A stretch of 15,203 bases of DNA, from the NCBI GenBank assembly GCA_016303225.1, contig JAEDMC010000054.1:1-15203 (forward strand), read 5' to 3'. Made by a program: the position numbers and the translations under genes. Positions within the stretch are counted from its first letter, which is position 1. Each line of letters starts with the position of its first letter. Positions 6,915-14,876 of this stretch are shown piece by piece. A model generated the notes under the pieces. It did not search any database and was not told the origin of the DNA. It saw nothing but the letters and a program-made list of their open reading frames with translations. This stretch comes from Kiritimatiellia bacterium (GTDB taxonomy: Bacteria > Verrucomicrobiota > Kiritimatiellia > RFP12 > UBA1067).

Positions 6915-9900
6915 CTACCTCACGATCAGCGAGAAGCCGGTCGGCGCCGTGACGAAGACCGCCGTGCCGGGCTTGCCGTAATCCGTGCTGTCACCGCCCA
7001 CGCCTCCGGCAACGTCGAAGTGTCCTTCCCAGTCCGGCAGGTCAGCAAGGTTAGACACTTCGCCGCCTTTCAGCACGCCCGTCGCATACAGCTTCTCGAG
7101 CTGTCCGACATTCGCCTTCACCATCACCGCGATGCGCCCGCCGCCACCGCCGCCCGTCGAGCTGTAGTTGCAGTGACCGCCCCTGGCGGAAATCTTGCCA
7201 TTCGCCCCGAGAACGAACTTGTGCGACGTGAGCCACACGCCGCCGCCCGAACCGCCGGCGCGGCAGTACCCTCCGTCGCCGTTCGCCGTAATCTTGCCGT
7301 TCAGGACGATCTTGTGCGCGGAAATCCGAACCGCCCCGCCGGCCGAGAAGATTTCCTCGTAGTCCGGGCGCATGATGCCCGCGGAACCCGGCAGATAAGG
7401 CGCAAGCAGATAACCGACGCCATCCGGGAACAGGCTTGCGCTCACGCGCCCGCCCAGGCCACCGTAGCTTCCGCCCTTGCGGTTCGGATCGCCGGTCTGA
7501 TCCGCGTTCGTCGCCGCACCCGGTCCGAAACACTTCAAATAGTAGCCCGTTCCCGGATTCCAGACGCGCCGCCCGTAACCGCGCACATTGGCATTGATCG
7601 TCGCCTTCTCGCCGATCGTTGCCGTCCGCGCAACCTCCATCACGACCGGTGCGCCGGTCTCGATGTGGCAGCACGGATAGAACACCGCCGAACCGTCCAG
7701 CGTCAGGTCGCCGCCGACCTTCAGTTTCGCGCCGCCCGCCGCGAACGTGCTCGGATCGGCCAGGTCCGCCTGACCGCCCGCGTACAGCTCGAACGCCGCC
7801 GTGTCGGCCATCGAGAAATTCCCTCCGACCGTGACGTCGTGCCGCACCGCCGCGTTGAGTCCGCCGAACCAGAGCTTCGTGCTCTCGCCGTTCAGCGTCA
7901 TGTCGCCCGTGACCGAAAGAGAGTAGAGCCGCGTGTCGGCAGCGTCGATCGGCTCGACGTAATAGACAGTGTTGTCGTTGAAGCCGTTCGAGTTGATGGA
8001 GGCCTTCGTCCACACGAATCCGACCGCGCCGCCGCCCTGCGTCCAGTTTACAACCTTCATTTCGAACGGGAACTTCACCTCGAACGTTCCGCCCTCGAAG
8101 ACGACCGAATCCAGCTCGCTCGGCACCGCCTCGCCGTCCCAGTTCGCCTTGTCGAACCAGTCGGACGTCCCGCCCGCATTCCACGTGAGCGTACGCGGCT
8201 CAGCGCCCTGGAAGAGCGCGACAACCTCGCGCGGACGATCCAGCGTCAGCGTGAGCGCGGCATTCTTGTTCACATCGTTCGCATAGTCGAATTCGCCCGC
8301 CCAGCTGACGAACGTGCAGTCCGCCGCCGGGACGGCCGTCAGCGACACGGCCGTGCCGTCGTCATGCCATTCCTCGCCGTCCCACGCAACCGAACCGAAG
8401 CCGCCCGACCGCACCGTCAGCTTGCGCTGGATTCCGGACCACTTCCAGGTGAAGGCGATGTCCGCCTGCACGTCGACCGTCACCGACAGCGTCTCGCCGC
8501 TGCCCGAATTGCCCTTCGCGTCTGTCCACTCCCAGCCGAGGCACTCATAGCGCGAGCGTCCGTCTTTCGTATAGATGTACTGAGACGCCGTGAACGTCTG
8601 TTCGCCGCGGTCGACGGATGTCGTACCGTACGCAGGCGTTGTCTCCGTCGTCGGCACGTTGCCGCCGATCGTGACGACCGACTGTCCGTAGGAGTTCTTG
8701 AGCAGGACGGCCGTACCCGGCTTGCCATGTGCGGAAGATGAAGCATTGGCCGCATTGTCGTTGCTTTCACCGCCCTTCACATTGACGAGGCTCGGCCACG
8801 GCGAGACAACCGCATCGGTCATGTCCTCCGCCACGACGAGCAGGTCGTCGCACGTGCCAGTCTCGTAAAGCGAATCGATCTGCGCCTCGCTCGGCAAGCC
8901 AGTCATGATCGCGACACGTCCGCCGCCGCCCGCGAAAGAGCTGCTATGCTGGTTCGAGCGACCGCCACGCGCATGAATGACCGCCTTCTCGCCCGGCGCG
9001 AACTCGGCGCACGTGATCCAGACGCCGCCGCCGGAACCGGCGTGATTGCTCGTGTTCTCGTTGTGGCCGCCCGTCACGTAAATCTTGCCGTTCAGCGTCA
9101 CCTTGCCGCCCGCCGCAAGGCGCACCGCGCCGCCGCCCTGGCCGAATCCGTTAGAACGGTAAGTGCCCGGCGAACCCGGATAGAACGGCGCATACGCCCA
9201 GCCATAGGTCTTTGCGTTGCCGTTGTTGCCGCTGCCGCCGTTGCCGCCGTAGGCGCCGCCCTTGCCAGCCGAATCGTAACCAAGGCCCTTCGGAGCCTCC
9301 CAGCCCCAACCGTAGCAATTTCTGTCCTCCACATAGTTCGAGCCCGCAATCCGCGCGCCCTCGGCGACCGTCACGTCGCTCGCAACATTGCAGACAACCG
9401 GCAGTCCGCTCGCCTTCGCCGCGTGGACGAGCAGTTTCGACGTGTCATTGAGGACGAGTTCGCCCGCCGACACCGCCGCGCCGCCCCGCTTGAACGCGCG
9501 CCAGTCGGGCGTCGCCTCCGTGCCTTCGCCCGCGAAGACCTCGATCGTGCCAGTGCCGTTCAGCGTCAGCGCACCGCCGACCGCAAGATCGGCGCGGCCC
9601 GTCCGCTTGAACGCACCCAGCGAAATCTTCGCGCCGTTCGCAACCGTCAGGTCGCCCGCGACCGCGAGCTTCGCGTCCGCGTCACGCGCGAGGTCAAACG
9701 AAAGCGTGCCCGCGCTCACGACGAGGTTGCCGACATCGACTTCCGCGGCCAACGGCAGCGTCGCGTCGCCCGTCACGGTCACGGTGTCGTTCGTCGTCGG
9801 AATCGCAACGCCGTCCCAGGTCCCGCGATCAAACCAGTCGCCGGAGCCGTCGAAGGTGAAGTTGCGCAGCGTTGCGCCCGGCTTGTCGAAGATCGCGACA

Positions 9901-12887
9901 ACACGCTTTGGCGCGTCCATCGTAACGGGGAGTCTCGGATTGTACTTGTCCGCAGGCGCGACATCGCCGACCCAGCGGACGAACGTGCAGCCCTCGTCGG
10001 GCGTCGCAACGAGAGTCATACTCTGAAACTCCTTCTGCCATTCGTTAGCCGCCGAAACCTTGCCGTATCCGCCGGACGTGGCTTCCAGCTTGTGTTCCAG
10101 GTTGTTGTAGAGCCACACAAGCGTCGTCTCGCCGATCACGGGAACGGTCACGGACGTGCCTTCAAGAAAACCGTTGGCGACGGCATTTGTCCAGACCGCG
10201 CCCATCAAATGGAGGCGCGTCTTGCCGTTGCTGCCCTCCGTGAAGACGATCTCGTCCTCGGTGCAGACGATGTTGCCTTCGGGCATGATGTGCGTCGCGA
10301 GCGACGGATTCGCCGTGCCGATGCGGTACGGTTTGGCCGTCACCGTGAGAGACGCCTTGCCGCGGGTGTTCTGCAGGTAGAAGGCCGTGCCGGGCTGTCC
10401 GTCCAGCCACGGCTTCGTGCCGGGATAAAAGGTGCTGGAATAGGAGTTCTTGCCGCCCGAGACATCTGCCAGCGTCGGCCATTCGGACTTCGCGAATTCC
10501 GTTGCCACGAAACCGTCGCACGTGCCGGTCGTAAGGAACGAATCAATGTCCGCTGCACTGGTGCAGCCGGCCGCGACGCAGATGCGTCCGCCGCCGCCCG
10601 CCGCGGCGTTCTCGATGGACTGCGCACCGCCGACGGCCGAGAGCTTGGCCGTCGCCGCCGGCGTGAAGGTGTCGCACGTGATCCAGATGCCGCCGCCGGA
10701 ACCGCCCGCCCGCGTCGTGTTGCTCCACCAGTCGCGCCCGAGCATCCGGATCGTGCCGGCGACCGAGACCTCGCCTGTCGCATGCAGGCGGAAGAGTCCG
10801 CCGCCGTGTCCGCCGTCCGCACCGCCGCGTCCGCCGGCGGAACCCGGCCAGTACGGCGCATAGGCCAAGCCGTAGATCGCGCCCGCCTTTCCCGGATCGG
10901 TCGACGACGTGCTGCCGCCGCGTCCGCCGTAGCTCGCGCCGCCGCCGTCCACCTGCGGCGTGCCCTTGCCGTGATAGCCGTTCGCCGACATCCAGCCCGT
11001 TTGATAGCCATCGACATAGCCCTTCGCGCCGATTTCGAGACTGCCGACCCGGAAGACGGGCGAAATGCCGGTCTTGGCGTTGGAATACGGATAGATGTAG
11101 CTCGTATTGCTCGTGCTCTTGCCGCCCAGGAACAGCTTGCCGCGGACATTCACCCACGCACCGCCGCGGCGGTACTCCTCTTCACGCGGACACGTCGTTC
11201 CCATGTAGCCGGCTTTGATCTCCGCAGCCGTCTTCCCGTTCCACGGATCACCCGCATAGACGGTCAGGCTCGCCGTGCGGTTGTGGTTCGAGACCATCAG
11301 GTCGCCGCCGACGTTGAGAAGTGGCTGGTAGATCGAACCTGTGCCGTTGCCGAGCTGGAGTCCGTTCGCCGCGATCACCACGTCGCCGCGCACGTCGAGG
11401 CGCGGCTGGTTGTTCGGGGTGTTGTCCGTGCCGTTCAGCTGCACCTTCACGTCATTGTTAATGACCAGCTTCGCGCAGACCGCCGTATCTTCGATGACGA
11501 CCGTGCCCTTGCCCGACGGCACGACCGCCGTCTCATACGCCGTCGGGATGTGACCGAGCGACCAGTTGCCGTCCACGTTCCACTTGCCGTCCTTCGCGCC
11601 CGTATAGGTGTTCTCGACGATCTCCGGCTCGCCCTCCGCATACCTTGCGACGAGCGTGAGCGGCTTCGAAACGGTCAGATTGAAAGACGTCTCGAAAAGC
11701 GGAACGTCGCACGTGTCGCCCGACCAGCTGGCGAACGTCTCGCCCACGACCTCCGGTGCCTCTAACGTCGCCGTCGTTCCCGGCACCAGCCAGATGTCCT
11801 CGGACGACACTTCATCTCCGGCGGCATTGACGGCCTTGACGGTGACGCGCACGAAATCCTCCCACTGCCAGACGAGCCGCGCTCCAGCATCGCAATTTGG
11901 ATGTGTATAAGTGAAGCTGCTTCCCGACCCCTGGACGCAAACGAAACCGTTCGTGTAGACGACATACCCCCGGCATTCCGTGGCCACGCCCTCCGCCGCG
12001 TTCGTCCAGACGGGTGGCGCCGAGCAGGGGAAACTCTCGCCAACGGTCAGTCCGTTCGTGATGCCATAGGACGGCGACACCTCCCCGAAAGCGATCGGAC
12101 TCCCCTCGATCGTCAGCACATCGCCAGATTTCGCCTGAATTGACGAGAACTCTTTCGCATAGGATTCCACGACACGCGCCAGCTGGAGGTCTGTAAGTTG
12201 CTGTGAGTAGTAGCGGTATTCGTAGAGTTTGACACCCGCATTGCCAACGAGTCCATCTTGCGCACCGCCGTGGACCGAACCGAATTGGAAGTTCTGGGAC
12301 GTAAATGTTGTCGGCAGCTCGGCCACAACGGTCACGGGATCGTTGCAATCGACGCGCATCGACCATGTCGATGTCTTGCTGTCGTAGCTGACCGTATAGA
12401 CATGGAATTCGCTCGTCGCGTTTTCCTGCGTCACGTGAAGCGATGTCTTCTTGTTCTTCACGTCGGCCGACCATTCAGAACCTATGAACCGGACGTACAT
12501 CCCCGTCGCTCCATCGGTCGCAAGCACGAAGGAATGCGTCTCGTTCCTGCCTCCAAGATTCCAGACGACACCGCCGTCTTTGTCAACCGTCTCCACAACG
12601 GAGACGATCGTGAAGTCGCCGCTGCTGCGGCTGAAATTGCCGCCCCACGGAGACGAGCCGGTTTTAAACTCATACGCCTTGCGTCCCGAAGTCGAATCGG
12701 TATTGACCCAACTGTTGTTGGTTTCGCCGCTGAACGTGAGCGACTTCTCGCCGATCGACGAAAACACCCCGTTGAACGTGTACCAGTATCTCGGCACGAT
12801 CTTGTTCTCATCCGGCGTTCCGGCAACGGCGCCGAACACACACACCGCCGCGGCACACGCCGCGGCGAACTTACCGAGCTTGCTCAT
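6915..12887 (-). CDS. Giant secreted LamG / InlB-repeat / glycine-rich beta-helix surface protein
   Basis: A 1990-residue exported protein, function unknown, most like an adhesin or glycan-binding surface protein. In order it has a signal peptide (1-22, ending FGAVA), a LamG/concanavalin-like lectin domain (about 34-245, with YWYTFNG, GDFTIVSVVET and LYEYRYYSQQLTD), and three repeats of an InlB-like small beta domain (345-416, 932-1001, 1488-1560) followed by a long glycine-rich beta module (426-840, 1008-1397, 1566-1990). Each long module opens with W(x)3GxW(x)2GxxP-type sequence, shared with autotransporter-type beta-helix strands. No transmembrane span, LPXTG, PEP-CTERM or beta-barrel domain is seen at the C-terminus, which ends FSLIVR. 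I chose ATG 12887 because it begins the signal peptide and AAGGAT (12894-12899) precedes it at normal spacing; the frame is open 25 codons further upstream. Long plus-strand open frames across this gene are GC-driven shadows. It appears monocistronic. Confidence 0.93.
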   Translation of the reverse strand: MSKLGKFAAACAAAVCVFGAVAGTPDENKIVPRYWYTFNGVFSSIGEKSLTFSGETNNSWVNTDSTSGRKAYEFKTGSSPWGGNFSRSSGDFTIVSVVETVDKDGGVVWNLGGRNETHSFVLATDGATGMYVRFIGSEWSADVKNKKTSLHVTQENATSEFHVYTVSYDSKTSTWSMRVDCNDPVTVVAELPTTFTSQNFQFGSVHGGAQDGLVGNAGVKLYEYRYYSQQLTDLQLARVVESYAKEFSSIQAKSGDVLTIEGSPIAFGEVSPSYGITNGLTVGESFPCSAPPVWTNAAEGVATECRGYVVYTNGFVCVQGSGSSFTYTHPNCDAGARLVWQWEDFVRVTVKAVNAAGDEVSSEDIWLVPGTTATLEAPEVVGETFASWSGDTCDVPLFETSFNLTVSKPLTLVARYAEGEPEIVENTYTGAKDGKWNVDGNWSLGHIPTAYETAVVPSGKGTVVIEDTAVCAKLVINNDVKVQLNGTDNTPNNQPRLDVRGDVVIAANGLQLGNGTGSIYQPLLNVGGDLMVSNHNRTASLTVYAGDPWNGKTAAEIKAGYMGTTCPREEEYRRGGAWVNVRGKLFLGGKSTSNTSYIYPYSNAKTGISPVFRVGSLEIGAKGYVDGYQTGWMSANGYHGKGTPQVDGGGASYGGRGGSTSSTDPGKAGAIYGLAYAPYWPGSAGGRGGADGGHGGGLFRLHATGEVSVAGTIRMLGRDWWSNTTRAGGSGGGIWITCDTFTPAATAKLSAVGGAQSIENAAAGGGGRICVAAGCTSAADIDSFLTTGTCDGFVATEFAKSEWPTLADVSGGKNSYSSTFYPGTKPWLDGQPGTAFYLQNTRGKASLTVTAKPYRIGTANPSLATHIMPEGNIVCTEDEIVFTEGSNGKTRLHLMGAVWTNAVANGFLEGTSVTVPVIGETTLVWLYNNLEHKLEATSGGYGKVSAANEWQKEFQSMTLVATPDEGCTFVRWVGDVAPADKYNPRLPVTMDAPKRVVAIFDKPGATLRNFTFDGSGDWFDRGTWDGVAIPTTNDTVTVTGDATLPLAAEVDVGNLVVSAGTLSFDLARDADAKLAVAGDLTVANGAKISLGAFKRTGRADLAVGGALTLNGTGTIEVFAGEGTEATPDWRAFKRGGAAVSAGELVLNDTSKLLVHAAKASGLPVVCNVASDVTVAEGARIAGSNYVEDRNCYGWGWEAPKGLGYDSAGKGGAYGGNGGSGNNGNAKTYGWAYAPFYPGSPGTYRSNGFGQGGGAVRLAAGGKVTLNGKIYVTGGHNENTSNHAGSGGGVWITCAEFAPGEKAVIHARGGRSNQHSSSFAGGGGRVAIMTGLPSEAQIDSLYETGTCDDLLVVAEDMTDAVVSPWPSLVNVKGGESNDNAANASSSAHGKPGTAVLLKNSYGQSVVTIGGNVPTTETTPAYGTTSVDRGEQTFTASQYIYTKDGRSRYECLGWEWTDAKGNSGSGETLSVTVDVQADIAFTWKWSGIQRKLTVRSGGFGSVAWDGEEWHDDGTAVSLTAVPAADCTFVSWAGEFDYANDVNKNAALTLTLDRPREVVALFQGAEPRTLTWNAGGTSDWFDKANWDGEAVPSELDSVVFEGGTFEVKFPFEMKVVNWTQGGGAVGFVWTKASINSNGFNDNTVYYVEPIDAADTRLYSLSVTGDMTLNGESTKLWFGGLNAAVRHDVTVGGNFSMADTAAFELYAGGQADLADPSTFAAGGAKLKVGGDLTLDGSAVFYPCCHIETGAPVVMEVARTATIGEKATINANVRGYGRRVWNPGTGYYLKCFGPGAATNADQTGDPNRKGGSYGGLGGRVSASLFPDGVGYLLAPYLPGSAGIMRPDYEEIFSAGGAVRISAHKIVLNGKITANGDGGYCRAGGSGGGVWLTSHKFVLGANGKISARGGHCNYSSTGGGGGGRIAVMVKANVGQLEKLYATGVLKGGEVSNLADLPDWEGHFDVAGGVGGDSTDYGKPGTAVFVTAPTGFSLIVR
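6918..8426 (-). repeat. Repeat unit 3 of the giant protein (C-terminal)
   Basis: Encodes residues 1488-1990. It starts with LTVRSGGFGSVAWDG and CTFVSWAGEF, then GTSDWFDKANWDGEAVP, YLLAPYLPGSAG, AGGSGGGVWLTS and GGGGGRIAVM, ending YGKPGTAVFVTAP and then the stop. The linker that follows units 1 and 2 is absent here, so the protein stops about 10 residues past the last shared landmark. Confidence 0.85.
8697..10094 (-). repeat. Repeat unit 2 of the giant protein
   Basis: Encodes residues 932-1397. It starts with LEATSGGYGKVSA and CTFVRWVGDV (InlB-like), continues with GSGDWFDRGTWDGVAIP, and contains YGWAYAPFYPGSPG, HAGSGGGVWITC and AGGGGRVAIM, ending HGKPGTAVLLKN. An extra Ig-like linker of about 90 residues separates it from unit 1, and another from unit 3. 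Confidence 0.85.
10368..11855 (-). repeat. Repeat unit 1 of the giant protein (InlB-like domain + beta module)
   Basis: Encodes residues 345-840. The InlB-like part ends FASWSGD...LTLVARYAEG. The module then runs from WNVDGNWSLGHIP through YGLAYAPYWPGSAG and AGGSGGGIWITC to GQPGTAFYLQN. These landmarks recur in units 2 and 3. Confidence 0.85.
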
Positions 12888-13010
12888 TTGTTGATCCTTT
12901 TTTGGATTGTGAAAACGCATCCGACGTAATCGCGCCGGAACAGGAGATAATCCACCCACCACCCTTGGAAAAACCGCAATTATCGCAACTTATCGTTGTC
13001 ATCGCGACAC

Positions 13011-13040
13011 AGTATACACCATATCGCCACGGGAAGTCAA
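13011..13040 (-). promoter_or_regulatory. Sigma70-type promoter of the giant surface protein gene
   Basis: The minus strand carries TTGACT (13035-13040), an 18-base spacer, and TATACT (13011-13016). Transcription would start near 13004, leaving a leader of about 117 bases before the ATG at 12887. That is much longer than the leaders of the other genes in the window and leaves room for RNA-level control, though I see no known riboswitch or strong hairpin in it. Confidence 0.6.
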
Positions 13041-13403
13041 GAGTGAAGGTACAGGCGGTTCCGCACGTACCAGTTCACCTTGTCAAACGCCTATCTTGTG
13101 CTTTTGCGCAATCGCCGCGATCTCCTCGTCCGTAAGGGATTTTTCAATCAATCTGGTTTCCGCTCTTTCGTTTGAAACATCCCTTATCCCACGCCTTCCC
13201 GCTCTTGCACCTTTCCACTCTTCCATTTTCGCATGCCGACCGTCGTCTGCGCAGTCGACGACCGTCGCAAGCGCTCTCGCCAACGGCGGGGCAGTTTCCA
13301 CAGACGTCACCAGCGCCAATATCATCGGGGATACGACTATCTCCGCAAACGGATCCTTTTGTCGGTTTAGCAGCCGTTTTCAACACAAAAACACACAAAA
13401 ACA
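13041..13403. other. Intergenic segment without a confident gene; possible gene remnant or dispersed repeat
   Basis: About 360 bases of intermediate GC lie between the giant gene's promoter and the hairpin at 13404. Several frames are open on both strands. On the minus strand one reads to a stop at 13083 and ends LTDEEIAAIAQKHKIGV, while another spans 13144-13404; neither has a convincing ribosome-binding site or a recognised domain. The segment contains a G/A-rich stretch of the kind seen in degenerate intergenic DNA. The right edge has a 10-base tandem repeat, ACACAAAAAC, about 2.2 copies from 13383. I call no gene here. Confidence 0.4.
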
Positions 13404-13436
13404 CGACCGCACCCCTGATTCTATTGGATGCGGTCG
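13384..13436 (-). terminator. Hairpin terminator at the end of the AT-rich gene cluster
   Basis: A perfect 8-base-pair inverted repeat, CGACCGCA (13404-13411) and TGCGGTCG (13429-13436), encloses a 17-base loop. On the minus strand it is followed by a T-rich tail (TGTTTTTGTGTGTTTTTG, 13384-13403), as expected for a rho-independent terminator. The plus-strand side has only ATTTT. The stop codon of the ORF at 13421-13708 lies inside the loop. Confidence 0.6.
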
Positions 13437-13708
13437 ATTTTAGGAGTCAAAAACCGGGGATAATCCAGTACTATGTTAATAATCTCCTGCCTGTCTTTTG
13501 TCCAATCATTGCCTATCCCACATTCGACAAACTGATTGACAATTGGCCTTGTGGATACAAAGCAAAACTCATCCCCATCGCATATTCCAACCCCAAGACC
13601 TATTATACATTCTCGCAACTTCATAGCACATTCATCCGAACTGCATAATTCAGTAGAATCAGCAGCAAACATACTTCTGTCAAATCCACTCACAAAGCAC
13701 ACTAACAA
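13421..13708 (-). CDS. Hypothetical small protein, start uncertain (possibly 5'-degraded)
   Basis: An open frame of 95 codons from TTG, with no recognised family. Its composition is cysteine-rich (nine Cys), with segments IIGLGVGICDGDEFCFVST and EIINIVLDYPRF. It has the same AT-rich character as the two genes upstream and stops inside the terminator loop, so it is probably the last member of that transcription unit. The start is a problem. There is no ATG near the 5' end of the frame; the first ATG codons are residues 13 and 29, neither with a strong ribosome-binding site. The frame stays open upstream of the TTG as far as a TAG next to the stop of the preceding gene. Either a rare start (TTG, GTG or ATT) is used or the gene has lost its beginning. 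It shows no clear similarity to its two neighbours. Confidence 0.45.
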   Translation of the reverse strand: MLVCFVSGFDRSMFAADSTELCSSDECAMKLRECIIGLGVGICDGDEFCFVSTRPIVNQFVECGIGNDWTKDRQEIINIVLDYPRFLTPKIDRIQ

Positions 13709-13759
13709 ATTTTCAAACGAGACCCGGACGGCATAGTTAATAACAGCCTTACACTATTG

Positions 13760-14251
13760 CTATCCGATGACAATTCTGAATGAAAACTTATATTTCGCCA
13801 ATAACTTTATAAAACTCACAGGTATCTCAACGCAAACTTCGCACACTTTCGTGTCGTTGCAAAACGAAAACGCTATAGACCTGCCAGACTTTGCCAATGC
13901 AACAATCCGATCGGAAAATGTCCAACAATTCACAAGTTCACTTTTGTGGTTACCAAATTCATCTAACGAGATTCCCAACTGCAATGAGGGATTACAACCA
14001 AGCTCCCTGTATCTCCGCATTTCCCGGCGCAGTTTCTTGTCTTCTGAAATTACGCTCCTGAAACGATCCTCAAATGCCTCTATCGTTTCATTGCGGACCT
14101 TTTCCATCTCATACTTATAAACCCTGGTGGCGGTATACTTGCTTTTGTACATCCCCATAAATTCGAAGATATTGGCTGGCTCATCAAGGCCTTGCGGAAT
14201 ACCTGCGAAAACCATCTGTGCGCCCGTAACAAACACATTGACCTGTTTCAT
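13760..14251 (-). CDS. Hypothetical protein, paralogue of the adjacent upstream gene
   Basis: A 163-residue protein of unknown function with no signal peptide or membrane span. It is predicted to begin with beta strands (MKQVNVFVTGAQMVF), then a charged helical middle (about 50-80, with EAFEDRFRSVI, KKLRREMRRYRELG), then a mixed C-terminal part. Residues 137-156 (CEVCVEIPVSFIKLLAKYKF) match the neighbour's SEVRIEFPASLIQFLAKYHF at 11 of 20 positions, and the helical middle also aligns. The start at 14251 is chosen over the ATG at 14290 because a textbook AAAGGAG stands 6 bases upstream of it. The stop of the upstream paralogue is 38 bases before this start, so the two are surely co-transcribed. 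The closing strand-helix-strand pattern is loosely reminiscent of DUF4279 proteins, but I cannot assert that. Confidence 0.72.
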   Translation of the reverse strand: MKQVNVFVTGAQMVFAGIPQGLDEPANIFEFMGMYKSKYTATRVYKYEMEKVRNETIEAFEDRFRSVISEDKKLRREMRRYRELGCNPSLQLGISLDEFGNHKSELVNCWTFSDRIVALAKSGRSIAFSFCNDTKVCEVCVEIPVSFIKLLAKYKFSFRIVIG

Positions 14252-14257
14252 CTGATA

Positions 14258-14264
14258 CTCCTTT
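14258..14264 (-). promoter_or_regulatory. Ribosome-binding site that sets the start at 14251
   Basis: AAAGGAG on the minus strand, 6 bases before the ATG at 14251. It argues against the 13-codon longer reading that would begin at 14290 and overlap the upstream stop (TAATG). Confidence 0.75.
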
Positions 14265-14289
14265 ATATCATGGAAGGATTTGCGTAGCA

Positions 14290-14772
14290 TTAAAATGCTA
14301 TCGCGAAATGATACTTCGCCAGAAATTGTATAAGGCTTGCAGGAAATTCAATTCTTACTTCGCTATTCCGTGACTTGGAGGCAAATGACATGCACAACTT
14401 CATCCCCATTTTCGCCAACTTGCCTATCATCTCACGAGAAACTTCGGTATTGTCGCAAGACGTGTATCTAGACGCAAAAGAAAAGGACAGCCGCGGGAAA
14501 CTACCTAAGCGCTCCAGCCGCAGAATTTCCTTCTTAAATCTCTGTTCTATTTCTTTTCGAAAATACGTCTCAAACTCCTCAAACGAACAACACTGACGGC
14601 TTGACTTGCCGGGACAGTAGAAATCATCATATACGAACGTAACCAGTCTACTCCCATCCAATCCTTCATGTTCAACACGTTCAAACACTTTAGACTCCTC
14701 TGTTATGGACAGAGCATCAAAGCTGAGTTCTGCGAAATAAACCTTTGCCATTCGTTTCATAATACCATACAT
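14290..14772 (-). CDS. Hypothetical protein, first of a paralogous pair
   Basis: A 160-residue protein (from ATG 14772) of unknown function. The other possible starts are ATG 14760 and ATG 14751; the last gives MAKVYFAELSFDAL, which aligns best with the start of the downstream paralogue, but none has a clear ribosome-binding site. It is predicted to be soluble, with N-terminal strands, a charged middle helix (FEEFETYFRKEI then KKEILRLERLG) and a C-terminal part ending LIQFLAKYHFAIAF. Alignment with the downstream protein runs through the middle helix (F-E--F-R--I, R-E--R---LG) and the end, so they arose by duplication but have diverged strongly. Base composition is AT-rich relative to the rest of the window. 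The gene begins just downstream of group II intron domain VI, so its 5' leader contains intron RNA. Confidence 0.7.
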   Translation of the reverse strand: MYGIMKRMAKVYFAELSFDALSITEESKVFERVEHEGLDGSRLVTFVYDDFYCPGKSSRQCCSFEEFETYFRKEIEQRFKKEILRLERLGSFPRLSFSFASRYTSCDNTEVSREMIGKLAKMGMKLCMSFASKSRNSEVRIEFPASLIQFLAKYHFAIAF

Positions 14773-14781
14773 CCGTCTTTA

Positions 14782-14857
<76 letters not shown>

Positions 14858-14876
14858 TCCGTGTGGAAGTTTGTAT

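Noticed and set aside
8946..11765. A 939-codon open frame on the plus strand
   Set aside because: It lies entirely opposite the giant surface-protein gene. Its translation is Arg/Ala-rich with no domain, as expected of the antisense shadow of GC-rich coding DNA. The same applies to the plus-strand frames at 6846-8741, 4347-6560, 2704-4326 and 131-1438.
12888..12962. Longer start for the giant gene at 12962
   Set aside because: The 25 extra residues are not signal-like, whereas ATG 12887 has a ribosome-binding site and begins a normal signal peptide.
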